64,000 nt of DNA from Amaranthus tricolor (lineage: Eukaryota > Streptophyta > Magnoliopsida > Caryophyllales > Amaranthaceae). The position numbers and the translations under genes are program-made. The notes under the pieces are model-generated. The model had not been told where the DNA came from. It did no database searches and saw only the letters and a program-made list of their open reading frames with translations. This document shows positions 22,485 to 34,662 of the stretch, piece by piece (within the stretch, counting starts at the first letter, position 1; each line of letters starts with the position of its first letter). Location of the stretch: contig NC_080056.1 in assembly GCF_026212465.1 (NCBI RefSeq), forward strand, positions 12,019,241 through 12,083,240, read 5' to 3'.

Positions 22485-24848
22485 CTAAGGGAAAAGGTAC
22501 GGATACTTCTCTCGCATGGAAGCTTCTGTTTCCCAAGTTGCCTCTTGTGACCGATGATTTGACCATAGAACCTTAACCATTGCAATATCTTTTCGCCGAG
22601 TACTGCGAAGCTTTCTATCTAAAATCTGAACAGGTTGCTCTTCATAGGTGAGGCTTTCATCAAGCTCTAACGGTTCTGGGTCTAAGACATGCGAAGAAGC
22701 CGCAACATAACGTTTTAACTGGGAGATATGAAAAACGTCATGAACCTTACCCACCGCATTAGGCAACGCTAACCGGTAAGCTATCTTCCCAATCCGCTCC
22801 ACAATATCATAGGGACCAATGAAACGCGGGCTTAACTTCCCACGAGCACTAAAACGAACCACACCTTTCATCGGAGACACACGAAGTAGAACTTTGTCGC
22901 CCACTTTGTACTCATCAGGCCGACGTCGGAGATCGGCGTACGATTTTTTGTCTATCCTGGGCTGTCTTCATTTTATCGTGAATTAACTTTACTTTCTCAG
23001 TCATTTGCACAAGCATATCAGGTCCTAAGATGACAGATTCAGTAAAATCATCCCAACATACAGGACTACGGCACTTACGACCATAAAGTGCTTCAAACGG
23101 AGCCATTTGAATCATTTCCTGATAACTGTTATTATAAGAGAATTCTACTAAATCCTAATGTTCATCCCATGAACCTTGCCATTCCATGGCTATTGCTCTC
23201 AACATGTCTTCTAGTATCTGATTGACATGTTCAGTCTGACCATCCGTCATAGGGTGAAAAGACGTACTATGAAGAAGAGTGGTTCCTAAAGCCTGCTGTA
23301 ATGATTTCCAAAAATGTGACAAGTATCGAGTATCACGATCGGAGACAATAGTACGAGGTATTCCGTGATATCGAACAACGTATCTAATATAGGTACGGGC
23401 AAGTTGTTCCATATCCCACTTACAGTTCATCGGAATAAACCTTGCAGACTTAGTAAGCCTATCCACAATAACCCAAAGAGTATCATTACCAGCCTTAGTT
23501 CATGGCAAACCTAACACGAAATCCATAGAAATGTCATCCCACTTCCATACCGGGACTTCTAGAGGTTGCAGTAACCCAGTTGGTCTTCGATGTTCACTTT
23601 TAACCTTTTGACACGTTAAACACTTGGAAACAAAATCTGCAATATTCTTTTTCATACCTGACCACCAAAACATGTATTTTAAATCTTGATACATCTTTTC
23701 TCCACCAGGATGAACCGAGTATCTAGAATAATGGGCTTCGTTCAATAATTTTTCCTTCAAAGAGTCACACCCATCCGGTACACACCACCGTCCTTTAAAA
23801 CGCAGACTACCGTCCTCATGAATTGTAAAACCTTCAGCTCTCCCTTCACTGATCTGCTCCCGAATTTTAATGAACTTTGGGTCTTCCAGTTGCTTAGCCC
23901 TAATATCTTCGAAAAAGGTAGGTTGAATAGACAATGCACTCAACTTGGCTTCCAATTCCCCTTCTTGGATTATCTCTAAGTTCATTCTCCAAAACTCCTT
24001 GCACAACTCCTCAGAGGTTATTAACGCTGAGGCTGAATGCCTCGATTTTCTACTCAAAGCATCAACGATTACATTCGCACGGCCTTCGTGATAGGAAATC
24101 TCCAAATCATAATCACTGATAAGTTCTAACCAACGCCGTTGGCGCAAATTCAACTCGGATTGAGTGAACAAAAATTGCAAGCTTTTATGATCCGTGAAGA
24201 CCTTGCATTTGACACCATAAAGATAATGTCGCCAGATTTTCAATGCGAAAACCACAACCGCTAATTCCAAGTCTTGTGTTGGATAATTCACCTCATGAGT
24301 CCTTAGTTGACGCGAAGCATACGCCACCACTTTCCTATCTTGCATTAAAACACAACCTAATCCATGTTTGGAAGCGTCACTGTAGACAGAGTATTCCAAG
24401 GATGGATCAGGTAAGGTCAACACAGGGGCTGTAGTTAACTTTTCCTTCAACAACTGAAATGCCTTCTCACACTCCTCAGTCCATTCGAACTTTCTTTCCT
24501 TCTTCATCAAGGCTGTTAGTGAACGAGCGATACGAGAAAAATCCTTCACAAAACGACGATAGTACCCTGCTAATCCTAAGAAACTCACGGATATCTGTAA
24601 CATTCCGAGGTGTAGACCAATCCCGAACAGCTGCTACTTTTGCTAGATCAACGGAAATTCCTTCCTTAGAAACAATGTGACCCAAAAAAGCCTCTTGCTC
24701 TAACCAAAATTCACACTTCGAAAAACTTAGCATACAACTGATTCTCTCGCAGAATCTGCAAGACTATCCTTAAATGCTCTCGATGTTCTTCTTGGCTCTT
24801 GGAGTATACCAAAATATCATCAATGAACACCACCACACACTTATCGAG
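22485..24848 (-). pseudogene. Chromovirus pol, 3' part: RT palm end, RNase H, integrase, chromodomain
   Basis: After a TAG at 24846-24848 the RT catalytic box FIDDI follows (about 24810). The reading frame then shifts near 24720-24726 (extra T in a run) and again near 24600. RNase H ([10 protein letters not shown], near 24380) and the integrase HHCC finger (HPGG, later CLTCQK near 23610) lie in one frame down to a TGA at 23500-23502. The integrase core (VDRLTKSARF, SDRDTRY, TDGQTEHVNQ) follows in the same frame to a TAG at 23155-23157 and continues to a frameshift near 22947. The last segment (22904-22485) holds the GPY motif (FIGPYDIVERIG) and a C-terminal chromodomain (VKVLWSNHRSQEATWE), thought to guide integration to particular chromatin. 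Confidence 0.9.
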
Positions 24849-26006
24849 CTACGCGTTAAAAACCCGATTCATCAACCCCATAAATGCTGCCGCTGCGTTG
24901 GTCAACCCAAAAGGCATCACGGTAAATTCGAAGTGTCCGTATCTGGTTCTAAAAGCTAATTTACTAATTTCCTCCTCCTTGATACGTAACTGATGATACC
25001 CTGACCGCAGATCAATCTTGGAAAAGACTCCTACCCCTTGTAACTGATCGAAAAGATCATCAATCCGCGGTAATGGGTATTTATTCTTAACAGTGACCTT
25101 ATTAAGTTCTCTGTAATCAATACAGAGACGCATCGTTCCATCCTTTTTCCTTACAAACAACACCGGGGCTCCCCAAGGCGACACACTGGGTCTTATATAA
25201 CCCTTCTCCAACAACTCCTCCAATTGGACTTTCAACTCTTCCATATCCTTTGGGGCCATTCGGTAAGGGGCTTTTGAAATTGGCCCTGTCCCAGGGATTA
25301 AGTCAATCGAGAAGTCCACGTCCCTTCTTGGCGGCATACCAGGAAATTCTTCAGGAAAAACATCTCTAAAATCACAGACCACTGGAATGTTCTTAAGCCG
25401 CAACTCCCGCTCCTCTACTTTACTTATACTACACAGAAACCACGGTTGCCCTTGCTTGATTATTTTCCTGACCTTCAATGACGATACGATTTTTATCCTC
25501 GGTCCCTTAGGAAGACTCCTATATTTAACCTTCTCCCCCCTGGGTCCACTTAAAGTCACCGACTGTTCTTCACAATCTATTATTGCTTTATATCTACTTA
25601 GCCAATCCATCCTAAGTATTACATTTAAATCATCCATTTCTAGAGAAAATAAGTCACTTGGAAATTTTACTTTCCCTATCTTAACCGGCACTTCACGGAA
25701 CTACGTATTACAATGAAAAATCTCCCCAGAAGGAGTAGCGACTGAAAAAGATGTTTCCTCGGGGTTCTCCAATTCTAAGTCCTTAACTTTAGACTTTGAA
25801 ACAAACGAGCACGATGCACCAGAATCAAAAAGTACTTTAACGGATTTTGTATTAATACAGAACGTACCTATGACCACATCCGACGCCTGCGCTGCCTCCC
25901 TCGAGTTAACTGTTGAAAGTCTGCCATCGTTCTGGGTAGAAGTAGTAACACCTCCTTGATTACCACGTTGGCTTGAAAAGAAATTCTCGTTTCTAGCATT
26001 TCCCGG
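24849..26006 (-). pseudogene. Chromovirus protease and N-terminal reverse transcriptase
   Basis: In the same frame as gag, after its stop. The aspartic protease active site LFDSGAS is at about 25830-25811. A TAG at 25701-25703 separates it from the RT portion, which begins with retropepsin-tail and linker sequence and then RT fingers and palm: [20 protein letters not shown] near 25150 and [12 protein letters not shown] near 25000. It stops at the TAG at 24846-24848, just before the catalytic FIDD box. At least two of the gag-pol stops are TGA where a CGA is plausible, fitting decay of methylated CpG. Confidence 0.88.
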
Positions 26007-27176
26007 TCATTGCTGAACACCGGAGTTATTTCCCGGAAACCTAGGGTTTGAGGCACCTCCCAAGTTTCGGCCAAAACTACCACCATTGTGATTCCCCCTT
26101 CCAGCTTCATTACTACTCCGTCGTTTAATGAGTCGTTGTTGTTGGAAACCTCTATGATTTCCCCCTTGCAACTCTTGTTGTCCCATGCGAGTATAACACT
26201 CGTACATTCTATGGCCCAGCTTACCACAGTAAGAACAGTCCACTAACGCACCCCGGCAGTCCCTTCCTGGGTGATTCTTCTGGCATCTCCTACAGTTGTA
26301 GATTCTTTCCTTCCCATTGCGATCATACAAAGGCTTCTGCATTCTAGCCTCTAGTCCCGAATTTCTCCCATTCTTGCTGTTTTGACCAGAATGGAAACCT
26401 TTTTCCTGGAAGCCTCCAAACGGTTTGTGCTTCTTAAATTGATTCTGAACTTGATTACTCGCATTCGTATCATTCTGAAACATGGGTTCTTTCCTCTTTT
26501 CCCCGCTATGGCCCATCTTCTCTTTTTCCTTCCTAATAACATTTCCAATCTGCGCAGCTCTCTTGTATAGTTGGTCTAAAGTATCATATCTATCGGTTTC
26601 AATGTGCTTTTGGATTTCATACGATAGACCTAACTCAAAACGCTGAATTTTCTTTCCCTCAGTTGGGACATCCTCAGGGCAAAACTTCAAGTATTCCATA
26701 AATTTCTGATAATATTCATCCACCGTTAGGTTTCCCATTTCGAACTTAGCAAACTCATTTGATTTGTCCTTCCTCACATGAGGCGGATAGAATTGGTCCC
26801 TTAACGCCCCCTTAAAACCTTCCCAGCTTAAATCACCGTCGTTTTTTGTCATCAACCTTATCTTACTATGTGTCCACCAAGAGTCAGCGTCTTCCACTAG
26901 GAAAAACGCGGCTTGGTCAACCATGAGCTCAGCAGGACATCTCACCACGCTAAAAAGCTTGTCAAATTCTCTCAGCCAGTTTTCCAACATAGAAGGTTCA
27001 CCTTTTCCACTATAAGTCGAGGTTTTACTCTGGGCTATTCTCTTACTAATTGACGAAGCCTTTTCCTCCAAAGATTTCTGTCTCGGATTCCTTGCGCCAG
27101 CTAGGGCCTTAACTAGGTTTCGAAGCACGCGGTCAGAGTTTCCTCTTGGCACGGACCTTTTCAAAAAGGGTGGCAT
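26007..27176 (-). CDS. gag: Chromovirus gag
   Basis: ATG at 27176, 389 codons, ending in TGA at 26007. Gag forms the cytoplasmic virus-like particle that packages element RNA. The retrotransposon gag domain spans about residues 60-190 (WLREFDKLFSVVRCP, later FYPPHVRKDK and LTVDEYYQKF). A basic linker follows, then a nucleocapsid region with a CCHC knuckle CSYCGKLGHRMYEC and an upstream knuckle-like CRRCQKNHPGRDC with shorter spacing. The frame continues into protease beyond the TGA. Chromovirus Gag-Pol is normally one frame, so the TGA may be a mutation; the gag frame itself is otherwise undamaged. Confidence 0.9.
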   Translation of the reverse strand: MPPFLKRSVPRGNSDRVLRNLVKALAGARNPRQKSLEEKASSISKRIAQSKTSTYSGKGEPSMLENWLREFDKLFSVVRCPAELMVDQAAFFLVEDADSWWTHSKIRLMTKNDGDLSWEGFKGALRDQFYPPHVRKDKSNEFAKFEMGNLTVDEYYQKFMEYLKFCPEDVPTEGKKIQRFELGLSYEIQKHIETDRYDTLDQLYKRAAQIGNVIRKEKEKMGHSGEKRKEPMFQNDTNASNQVQNQFKKHKPFGGFQEKGFHSGQNSKNGRNSGLEARMQKPLYDRNGKERIYNCRRCQKNHPGRDCRGALVDCSYCGKLGHRMYECYTRMGQQELQGGNHRGFQQQRLIKRRSSNEAGRGNHNGGSFGRNLGGASNPRFPGNNSGVQQ

Positions 27177-27592
27177 GATGGCAAGTAAACTGCATTAGGT
27201 TAAACAAGGTATGTAAATACATTTCTACAGCGTTGGTGGTTAAGGAAAACTCATTCTGTTATTGTTCTAAAATAAATAAGGTAATAGCCCTAAAAGGTAA
27301 AAGAGTTGAACAATGAATCTATAATCAAATCTTCGCATTTTTTTCCATAAATATAATACTTAATCGATTTTACTTACTATTGTTTAGACTTTTAAAAAAC
27401 AAAAATAAAATTCAAAACAATAATACCATATAGTTCCAATCTAAAAAGAAATAATTGGGTATAAATTCCCACATAACCACAGTTCAAATACTACAAAAGT
27501 CCGAGATAAATAACCAAATCATTTAACCAACAAAATTGTTCGCGATTTATTCTACTAAGGAACTAGACATACGAACTCGTACACATGCATAA

Positions 27593-28531
27593 TCAAATAA
27601 AGTAGAAACAATCAGGCAAATAAAGGCGACGCATCCAGACGGTCCTGATCTTCCATGTATCGGTCAGGGTCAAAATCAGCATCACCAGAGTCATCGCTAG
27701 ACGCGCTATCGGAATCAGAAGGGGTGCCTCAGATAAGGAATCACTCATAATAAGTCGCGCTACGGAATCAGAAAGCTCTACAATTATTGGCTCAGGTGGT
27801 TCCTCCTCCCACATCATTATCTCACTTTCTTCCTCACTCATGAGACCTTCTCGCCTCACCGGCCAACCCCCTAGAATAACTACTCCGCTATCAGTATCGC
27901 TCAAAATTTCATCTCTATCAGCTATTTCCCTTTCCTCATCAGCATTATATCCATCTCCTAAGTTATCCTCATCAGGCTCTTCTATCACTCCTAAGGAATC
28001 CTCCTCCATAATTTCTCCCTGTTCCGCATCAGAATTTTCTTTGAAATCCTCCTCGAATTCTTCTTCTAGATCCTCATCGAGGTCCTCCTCCGGGTCCTTT
28101 TCTGGATCCTCCTCGGGATCCTCCTCGAAATCCAACTCGTCGAAGTTTATTAGTAACACTGAGTTTGGGTTTACTACAGGAACAACCTCCTCGATAATAT
28201 TTGTCCTAGCCCCACTAGACTCTAGAACGTCAAATCCGTCCCGACTCACAGTTTCCACTGCTCTTACCCTTCTGTCAAGATCTAAGTGAAACTGTTCACT
28301 CCTCTCTTTCAGTACAATCATCTCTTCGTCCATTATCCTTTCATACACTTGTTTGGACCTCTTGTAAATCATTTCCATTCGTCGGGTATAATCTAAATCG
28401 CTTTCTCCCTCTTTTCTGTCCCAAATTCCCAGAGCCTCTATTTCTGCCCAGGCTGGGGCATTAACTAAAGCTCTCCAGGGTTCCTCTCGGATATTAATTC
28501 CTTCCTCGGCCGGTCTTTTTCCTTTATCCAT
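27593..28531 (-). CDS. Extra ORF upstream of gag in the chromovirus (unknown function)
   Basis: ATG at 28531, 312 codons, lying between the primer site and gag. The N-terminus (MDKGKRPAEEGINIREEPW) is followed by a charged helical segment (residues 50-95) that could be a coiled coil. The middle (about 130-215) is very acidic, with repeated E-D-P-E-E-D units, and the last ~40 residues are hydrophobic with an out-of-place look (a possible late frameshift near 27730). Undamaged for most of its length. No gag, pol or env motif. It could be an accessory protein or an untranslated relic. I do not recognise its family. Confidence 0.6.
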   Translation of the reverse strand: MDKGKRPAEEGINIREEPWRALVNAPAWAEIEALGIWDRKEGESDLDYTRRMEMIYKRSKQVYERIMDEEMIVLKERSEQFHLDLDRRVRAVETVSRDGFDVLESSGARTNIIEEVVPVVNPNSVLLINFDELDFEEDPEEDPEKDPEEDLDEDLEEEFEEDFKENSDAEQGEIMEEDSLGVIEEPDEDNLGDGYNADEEREIADRDEILSDTDSGVVILGGWPVRREGLMSEEESEIMMWEEEPPEPIIVELSDSVARLIMSDSLSEAPLLIPIARLAMTLVMLILTLTDTWKIRTVWMRRLYLPDCFYFI

Positions 28532-28806
28532 GAAAGAAAATTAATAATCGAACTTACTGACTCATAAGGAAAGAAAACGAGACAATTAATTTCTGAGATA
28601 AGAGAAAGATAGATAAATCAGAGCATCAGAGATATAAACATAGAAATTCTATCATGCACACATCAAGGTTATCCATGACATCATGCTTAAAGACGCCAAG
28701 CACAACACATCATATCCCCTTAATGTCTACCCCTTTTTCTCTCGTTAAAATTTTTTTTTCTAAGTTAGTCTATCGATATAGATAAATAACACTAAATAAA
28801 ACTCCC

Positions 28807-28818
28807 GCTCTGATACCA
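28807..28818 (-). promoter_or_regulatory. Chromovirus primer-binding site (initiator tRNA-Met)
   Basis: On the minus strand TGGTATCAGAGC, two bases inside the 5' LTR, complementary to the 3' end of plant initiator tRNA-Met. Confidence 0.93.
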
Positions 28819-28820
28819 GT

Positions 28821-31206
28821 TGTAACATCTTGGAATAACTCGGGTCGTACGAAAAGAGAAGATGGCCCTTTTAAAAACGAGATAAATATTATCCGAGTCA
28901 AACCGGGATGTTAGAAGGCAGTTAAAACGGATTTGAAATTAAGGAAAGCTTGCGGATCGATTTCTATTAGTGTTATTATGAACTACTAGATATAAGAAAT
29001 TCTTAGCAGCGGATAAGCACGAAAAGTTAAATCTACTTATTACAACTTGAGAACGAAAATCGCCTCATAAAACCAAATGTTCTTTAAACTTAATTAGAAG
29101 TTCTTATCAAGACTTCTATATCCTAATGATTTATTTCTTCAAGGGTCAATCCTCACTCCCCAAACCTGCAACTTAACTTACTGCTAGTCATTGCCCAGAT
29201 AGGAAACAACATCATCGCAGGGTCGTTAAGACCAAAAGTACACGTCAGCAATCGTCGCATATCAAGTAAATAATAACACAAGAGAAAGTTTTAATTTAAT
29301 AGCTGTCAATTAACAGAACAGTACGCTTCGATCATGCTAATAAAGAATAATTATTTTCATGTAAAGATTAGTCAGCCATACTGCTGTACTATCCAGCCAT
29401 ACTGCCGGTACACTCCAATCTCCATAAGTGAGACATTACATTAGGGGAACCTAACCCCTAAGCAAGTCTCTACCATAGACACTCGCCTTACTTCGGTGCC
29501 TATGGTTAAGTATGCATACCCCCGCGGTGGCTCATAATGCCCCCATATACCGCGAGTAATTCATTTCCACGAATTGACGTCATACTACGTCCACTTTAAG
29601 GGTAGTGAGGTCATACTACCTCTGCTTATCAAAACAATGTATCAAAATTATTTATTCGAAAGATAACATTATTCGTACTATATATCCATACTTTACTTTT
29701 GTATACCATTATTATATGATACATCGGACTAATGCGAACTTCGTTGCGTGTACATACCTTAAGCAAGATAACCAACTCACAAGCGTCTTAATTAATTCCC
29801 GGTCACGAATCGACTTCCTACAAGGTTCAATCGTATTCGGGAAATAAGCACACATACACATTTTCCTCATATCATCCATAACACACATATACAATTACAC
29901 CCATACCTAGAATACTACACACAACATGAACATCCATCACATACTATAACATGGTAAATGCACAAAAAAGGACAGCCTATATAATCTGTCCAGAAACTCA
30001 ACTTAAAACTGTCAAACTGAAAATCCGACTTCACCGTTGCGTCCGGAAGGCGTCAAAACCCCCGGGTACCAATTTTCATAATTTATAACATAGTATAAGT
30101 ATTTTTAACATAATTTCAAACCCAAAAATGTTCCAAAAACACATTTTTTTTCACCATTTTCAAAACCTACGGGATTTTGTCATTTCATTTTTTTTATCAC
30201 AAAAAATATAAATTTTAATGCTTTATTTCCTATTAAATCTAAACAACAATATTTACATAATTTTCACGATCTTCTACAAAATAAATTTTAATTAATTATT
30301 TTTTTTTTCCTCAAAATTAATTCTTCTTACACAAATGGTCACACACATATACATCACATATATACATGTATATTTCTCTACCAACATTATAAATTCCTCC
30401 TATTAATTAATAAAAATAAATTTCTAACACCACATACATTTTTTCTATGAGCATTCATTTTATATATATATATATACTTTTCAATCATCCATCAAACAAA
30501 TCCTTCACACCCATATAAATATATCTAAAACCCTAAAACCATACGTTAATTTAGATAGAAAAATACATCATACTTTCATACATGAATTTTAAATCATAAA
30601 CAAATCATAAATTATAAAATAACACACATGCAAAAAATCATAGAAATTTAAATTAAAACTTTAAAAATAAAACTAGGTTAAGAATTTACTCACAATTTGC
30701 ACAAGAACAAAACACCAATTGATGAACAAGAAGATGATACTAGGCGTGAGTAGAAGGAGATTGAAGAAGAATATATTTTTTTCCTTGAGTTTTCTAAGAG
30801 TTTTGAAAGAAGAATGCTAATGATGAGACTAAGGTAATTAGGAGATTAAGGAAATAAAGAAATTAAGGAAATTAAGGAAACAGTTATGCAAGGCAATAAT
30901 TCTTAATCTTTCAATATTCTTCAAGAGGTTACAAATCCCCCAACTTACCCCATATGGCCGGCCAACTCTTCAAATCCCTCTTTTATTATTTTTTTTAATT
31001 TTTTTTTTTGAAATTAAAGATAGATTAGGAAAAAAAAAAGGTTCGAGCTTAAAATGGTTTTAATTGCTTTAAAAGTTGAAATCTCATGATCTAACCCACT
31101 AACAAAATAAATAATAATAAAAAAAATATACCCTTTGAAAAAGAATAATAATAATAATATTACTAGTAAATCATTTAATATATCGGAAAAATATCGGGGT
31201 GTTACA
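28821..31206 (-). repeat. Chromovirus 5' LTR
   Basis: 2386 bp, TGTAACATCTT...GGTGTTACA; it holds the element's promoter by position. Pairs with 19909-22294. Confidence 0.95.
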
Positions 31207-31211
31207 TTAAT

Positions 31212-31715
31212 GAAAAGAGGATTTCATGTAAGTAAAAGGTTAGGATTGTGTTATGATAAGTAAAGTTAGCGGTGAATCGATTTGGGAGTTGATAACCAAC
31301 CAGTTTTGTAAGATTCAAGTATCCTCAGGCCTAGGGTATCTAATTGTAATATGAGTTAAATGTTGAGCAACTTCGTGCACTTTACTTTTAGGACTTTATT
31401 GTTTTAATATTTTACCCCCATTCATGGTTTGAAATTATAATTGTTAAATCTTCCGTACATTTCAAGATTATCAAAAAGTACAACCTTAGGTGGTCACGCA
31501 GAAGTGGAAAGGTTGTTTGAAGAATTACATTAGACAACAGGACTTTTCGTGTTGTTACGAGTTCAAGTGATACACTTTTTAAAAGCCACATCTGCTAGAT
31601 CTGTTACTTTTCTAAACATTGAGGAGAGTTGTCTTACTAAGAGAACATATTGAGACCTAGATACTAGGGTGTGTAGTACTGAGATCAAAGATATTAAATA
31701 ATTAGAGTTCCATGA
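31212..31715 (+). mobile_element. Element X internal region, middle part
   Basis: Resumes element X after the chromovirus target site; interrupted again at 31716 by a solo LTR. No coding signature. Confidence 0.5.
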
Positions 31716-31720
31716 CCTAA

Positions 31721-34084
31721 TGTAACAACCCGACTTACCGTTGACTGAGTAAACAGGGTCATCACGGGGTTTATATCCCAAGAAATACCGAAAATCACAC
31801 TTCTAAAACTTGAGTAAAGGGACACCAGCTCTTTAACGTATCTAACTCAGCTATATCTCTAAAACAAACATCTAACTAAAGCAAGGGTAATTATACAATT
31901 CTCTACAAGTCCGAAATAACCAACATAGCCAAATCAAATTTACATTTATCCAAAATTCTTAATACAAATCTATAGTTTCTAATTGCTCAGCTCAATTTAC
32001 ATCATTGGAATCTCTATTCTCCTCCGCTAATCCGTTATTCCCGTCTGGTCCCGATCTGTAGGCAAGCTAAAAGTTGGAAACAACAGATGGTCAGATTAAA
32101 CTGAATGAGAAGTAACAATCCAAAACAACAAACACAGTAATTCAAATCATAGGTTTAAAAGCAACGTCAATTCCCTAGATCTATGTGCGCACAGGGAGTC
32201 TAGTTGAGAGGAACATCCATAGCTTTAAGGCTATGTCACTCTTGGGTGAAGCTAGTCAATATCTGAATGACAATTCGCTTCAAAAACAGGGAGTAGGGAA
32301 CAATGTTCCTCAACTCCGTCAGTGACCAGCTCGCAAGCCCGGTCCATTTACATATCTCAATATCAGCATAAGCATTCACAACAATATTTGTCTCAACAAT
32401 TTTCATATCAAAGAGTTTTTAATACAAAGTTTATTTTCAAGAAAGTAGTCTGGCCAGACCCTTTAAGGGACTGCTACTACTCACCAAAAAGAACGCTTCA
32501 AGAGGCTAATTTTGGTACTCCGCGATCATTAGAAGGGCTCCTCGATAATGTCGCCTTCTGAAGCATAACAAATATAGCATCACAACAAAGCATACGATTC
32601 TACAACTAGGTTCATATAGCTCATTGCATCTCATCCTAATAATGCATCTTAGTTCCACCTTCTATTCTAATATTTCTCATTTCAGCGATTGTGCAAGTCC
32701 TAACTCTAACTCTCAATATCGTCAAAATTATTAACCTTGCTTTATTCTAGCTTATATTCTTGTAAAGATTATATGTCTCCACAATTTCCTTGTATTCTAA
32801 TTCAAACACTTTCATTTCATCTAAACTCAAAACTAAGAACTAAACAAGATTTACAAACTATCCAAAAGCAAGATTCAGCTAGTTTATCCATTCAACTAAT
32901 AATTTCCACACAACCCTAGATACTCTCAAGAGCAACCAATCATACATAACAATGTGTTATATCCAACACTTACATTTAGCTAACTATTCGCTTAATAACA
33001 ACAACAAGATTTATCCACACTAGTAGTTTCACAAGAGTCTCCTAATATTCAAGAACATCAAATTTCCATAATCTTTCTACATCTAACATCTAACAATATT
33101 CTAATCTTTGTAAATTACGTACTAATCAATAATTCCAACAAATTGTTTCAATATTCCACAATCTACCATTTATACATCATAAAACCCAAATTACATTTAA
33201 TTTTAGAATTCTTCCCCAAAACTCCTCAATCACAATCTCTTATAAACACATATCAATCATCACATAACTCACTAAAATCACATTTTCCATGAATTTCCAA
33301 TTTAACGACTCATCTACTAACTCATACACATTCCAAGATTCATCAACATTTAGGCTTCATACATGGTTAAGAATAAGTGAAAGTATGCCAATGGAACTAA
33401 TTTCTATATGAATAAGAGTATGATTATTAAAGGAAAATAAAGAAAGAATTCAAGAAGGACTACCTTCTGTTTACAGCAGCAAGAAACGAAGAAAGTTTCA
33501 GATTCAACACTTTGTTTTCGACTTGGATTTGATGTTCAATCAACAAGACCAAAACTCACTCAATCTTTCCCAAATCGACAGAATTCAAGTCAAGGGACGA
33601 AGTTTTCGGCTCCTTCTACACTTATGGTGGTTCGATATTAGAGAAAAAGTAAAGAGATTGCTGAAATAATGTGTCGAAAATCAAAGAAGGAATCGAGTAA
33701 ATTATACCTGATTAGCTTTAATTCGTTACTTTTCAAGAAAAACAAGCGAAGGACTTCGTTTCTTGAAGAATCAGGAGCGAAATCAGATGAATAACGACAT
33801 TGTTGCTTTGAATTTAGATGAGGGTTAGGGTGTTAGGGCTGTGATTTCCTTCGAAGGTCGAAGACAAGGAAGGCGACGGCCATTGTTGTTCTTCTTGCGA
33901 GATCAAAGTCAAGGATTCAGAGGGAGAAAGAATACGAGGAAGAAGAAATCAGAGAAAGAAAGAATTTGAGGAAGAAGAAATCAGAGAAAGAAAGAATTTG
34001 AGGAAGAAGAAATCAGAGAATGGAATTACTAATTTTCCTTTGGGTTCCCACGAGTGAGAGAGAAAAGGATTTAATATTTATTTA

Positions 34085-34115
<31 letters not shown>

Positions 34116-34207
34116 TTCTTTATATTATGTATATGTAGGGTCATCCTCGTACTGATAATTCTCTTAAACTTACTCGTCTTAAAATATTAATTTTCCCGAA
34201 TGTTACT
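31721..34207. mobile_element. Solo LTR nested in element X (TSD CCTAA)
   Basis: Starts TGTAACAACCCGAC and ends CGAATGTTACT, flanked by CCTAA at 31716-31720 and 34208-34212. 2487 bp, no coding region, and no internal domain on either side, so a full element probably recombined between its LTRs. It includes a 33-bp tandem repeat (33928-34020) and a TTA run (34085-34115). The terminal T instead of A is probably a point change. Confidence 0.75.
33928..34020. repeat. 33-bp tandem repeat, about 2.7 copies
   Basis: Unit contains GAGGAAGAAGAAATCAGAGA followed by AAGAAAGAATT; purine-rich on the plus strand, within the solo LTR. Confidence 0.85.
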
Positions 34208-34212
34208 CCTAA

Positions 34213-34662
34213 CCACACTATCCTTGTATATGTTTCGAGGTTAGTGAGTTACGGGGTCGAAACTAAGTTTTAAGGGGGGTAGAATGCGATAGAATTTCGT
34301 GCGTTTACATGCATTTCCTCCTGCGCTTTCACGCATTTTAGTGTCTATGATAACAACCTATTACAAATTTACATGCTTTTGATTGATTGTTTGAATCAAT
34401 TGGTGTGATATTTACATGCTTTTGATTAGTTGTTTGAGTCAATTTAGGCGATTATAAATACTCGAACTGAGATATGTATGAATACTCTAATAGATTGAGT
34501 ATCCTTTTGTTAATAGTGTCAATAATGTCACGATCCTTGAGTCAATTCTGGAGCTTAAAATAGTTAAATCACCTTCTTGAGTTATTAGTAATACAAATTT
34601 TCATGAATTCTACACTTGTTACTCTAGTTTCGGGGACGAAACTCCTTTTAAGGGGGGTAGTC
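34213..34662 (+). mobile_element. Element X internal region, right end with polypurine tract
   Basis: Contains two similar purine tracts after a GGGTCGAAAC/GGGACGAAAC motif: one at about 34270-34282, one at 34647-34660 touching the 3' LTR. The second (TTTTAAGGGGGGTAGTC) is the functional one by position. Confidence 0.65.

Larger units (their letters stand above)
19904..31211 (-). mobile_element. Tekay/Del-like Ty3-gypsy chromovirus, near full length
   Basis: An 11.3-kb element with LTRs 19909-22294 and 28821-31206, each 2386 bp, and 5-bp target duplication TTAAT at 19904-19908 and 31207-31211. LTR termini are TGTAACA/TGTTACA. Reading on the minus strand: 5' LTR, tRNA-iMet primer site, extra acidic ORF, gag, protease, RT, RNase H, integrase with GPY motif and chromodomain, polypurine tract, 3' LTR. 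The pol order (integrase last) and chromodomain place it among chromoviruses; Tekay/Del is the most likely clade. Five in-frame stops and about three frameshifts break gag-pol, so it cannot act alone. It sits inside element X. Confidence 0.93.

Noticed and set aside
23934..24680. Plus-strand ORFs across pol
   Set aside because: Shadows of RNase H and RT coding on the minus strand.
27840..28289. Ser-rich 149-codon plus-strand ORF
   Set aside because: Antisense shadow of the Glu/Asp-rich pre-gag ORF.
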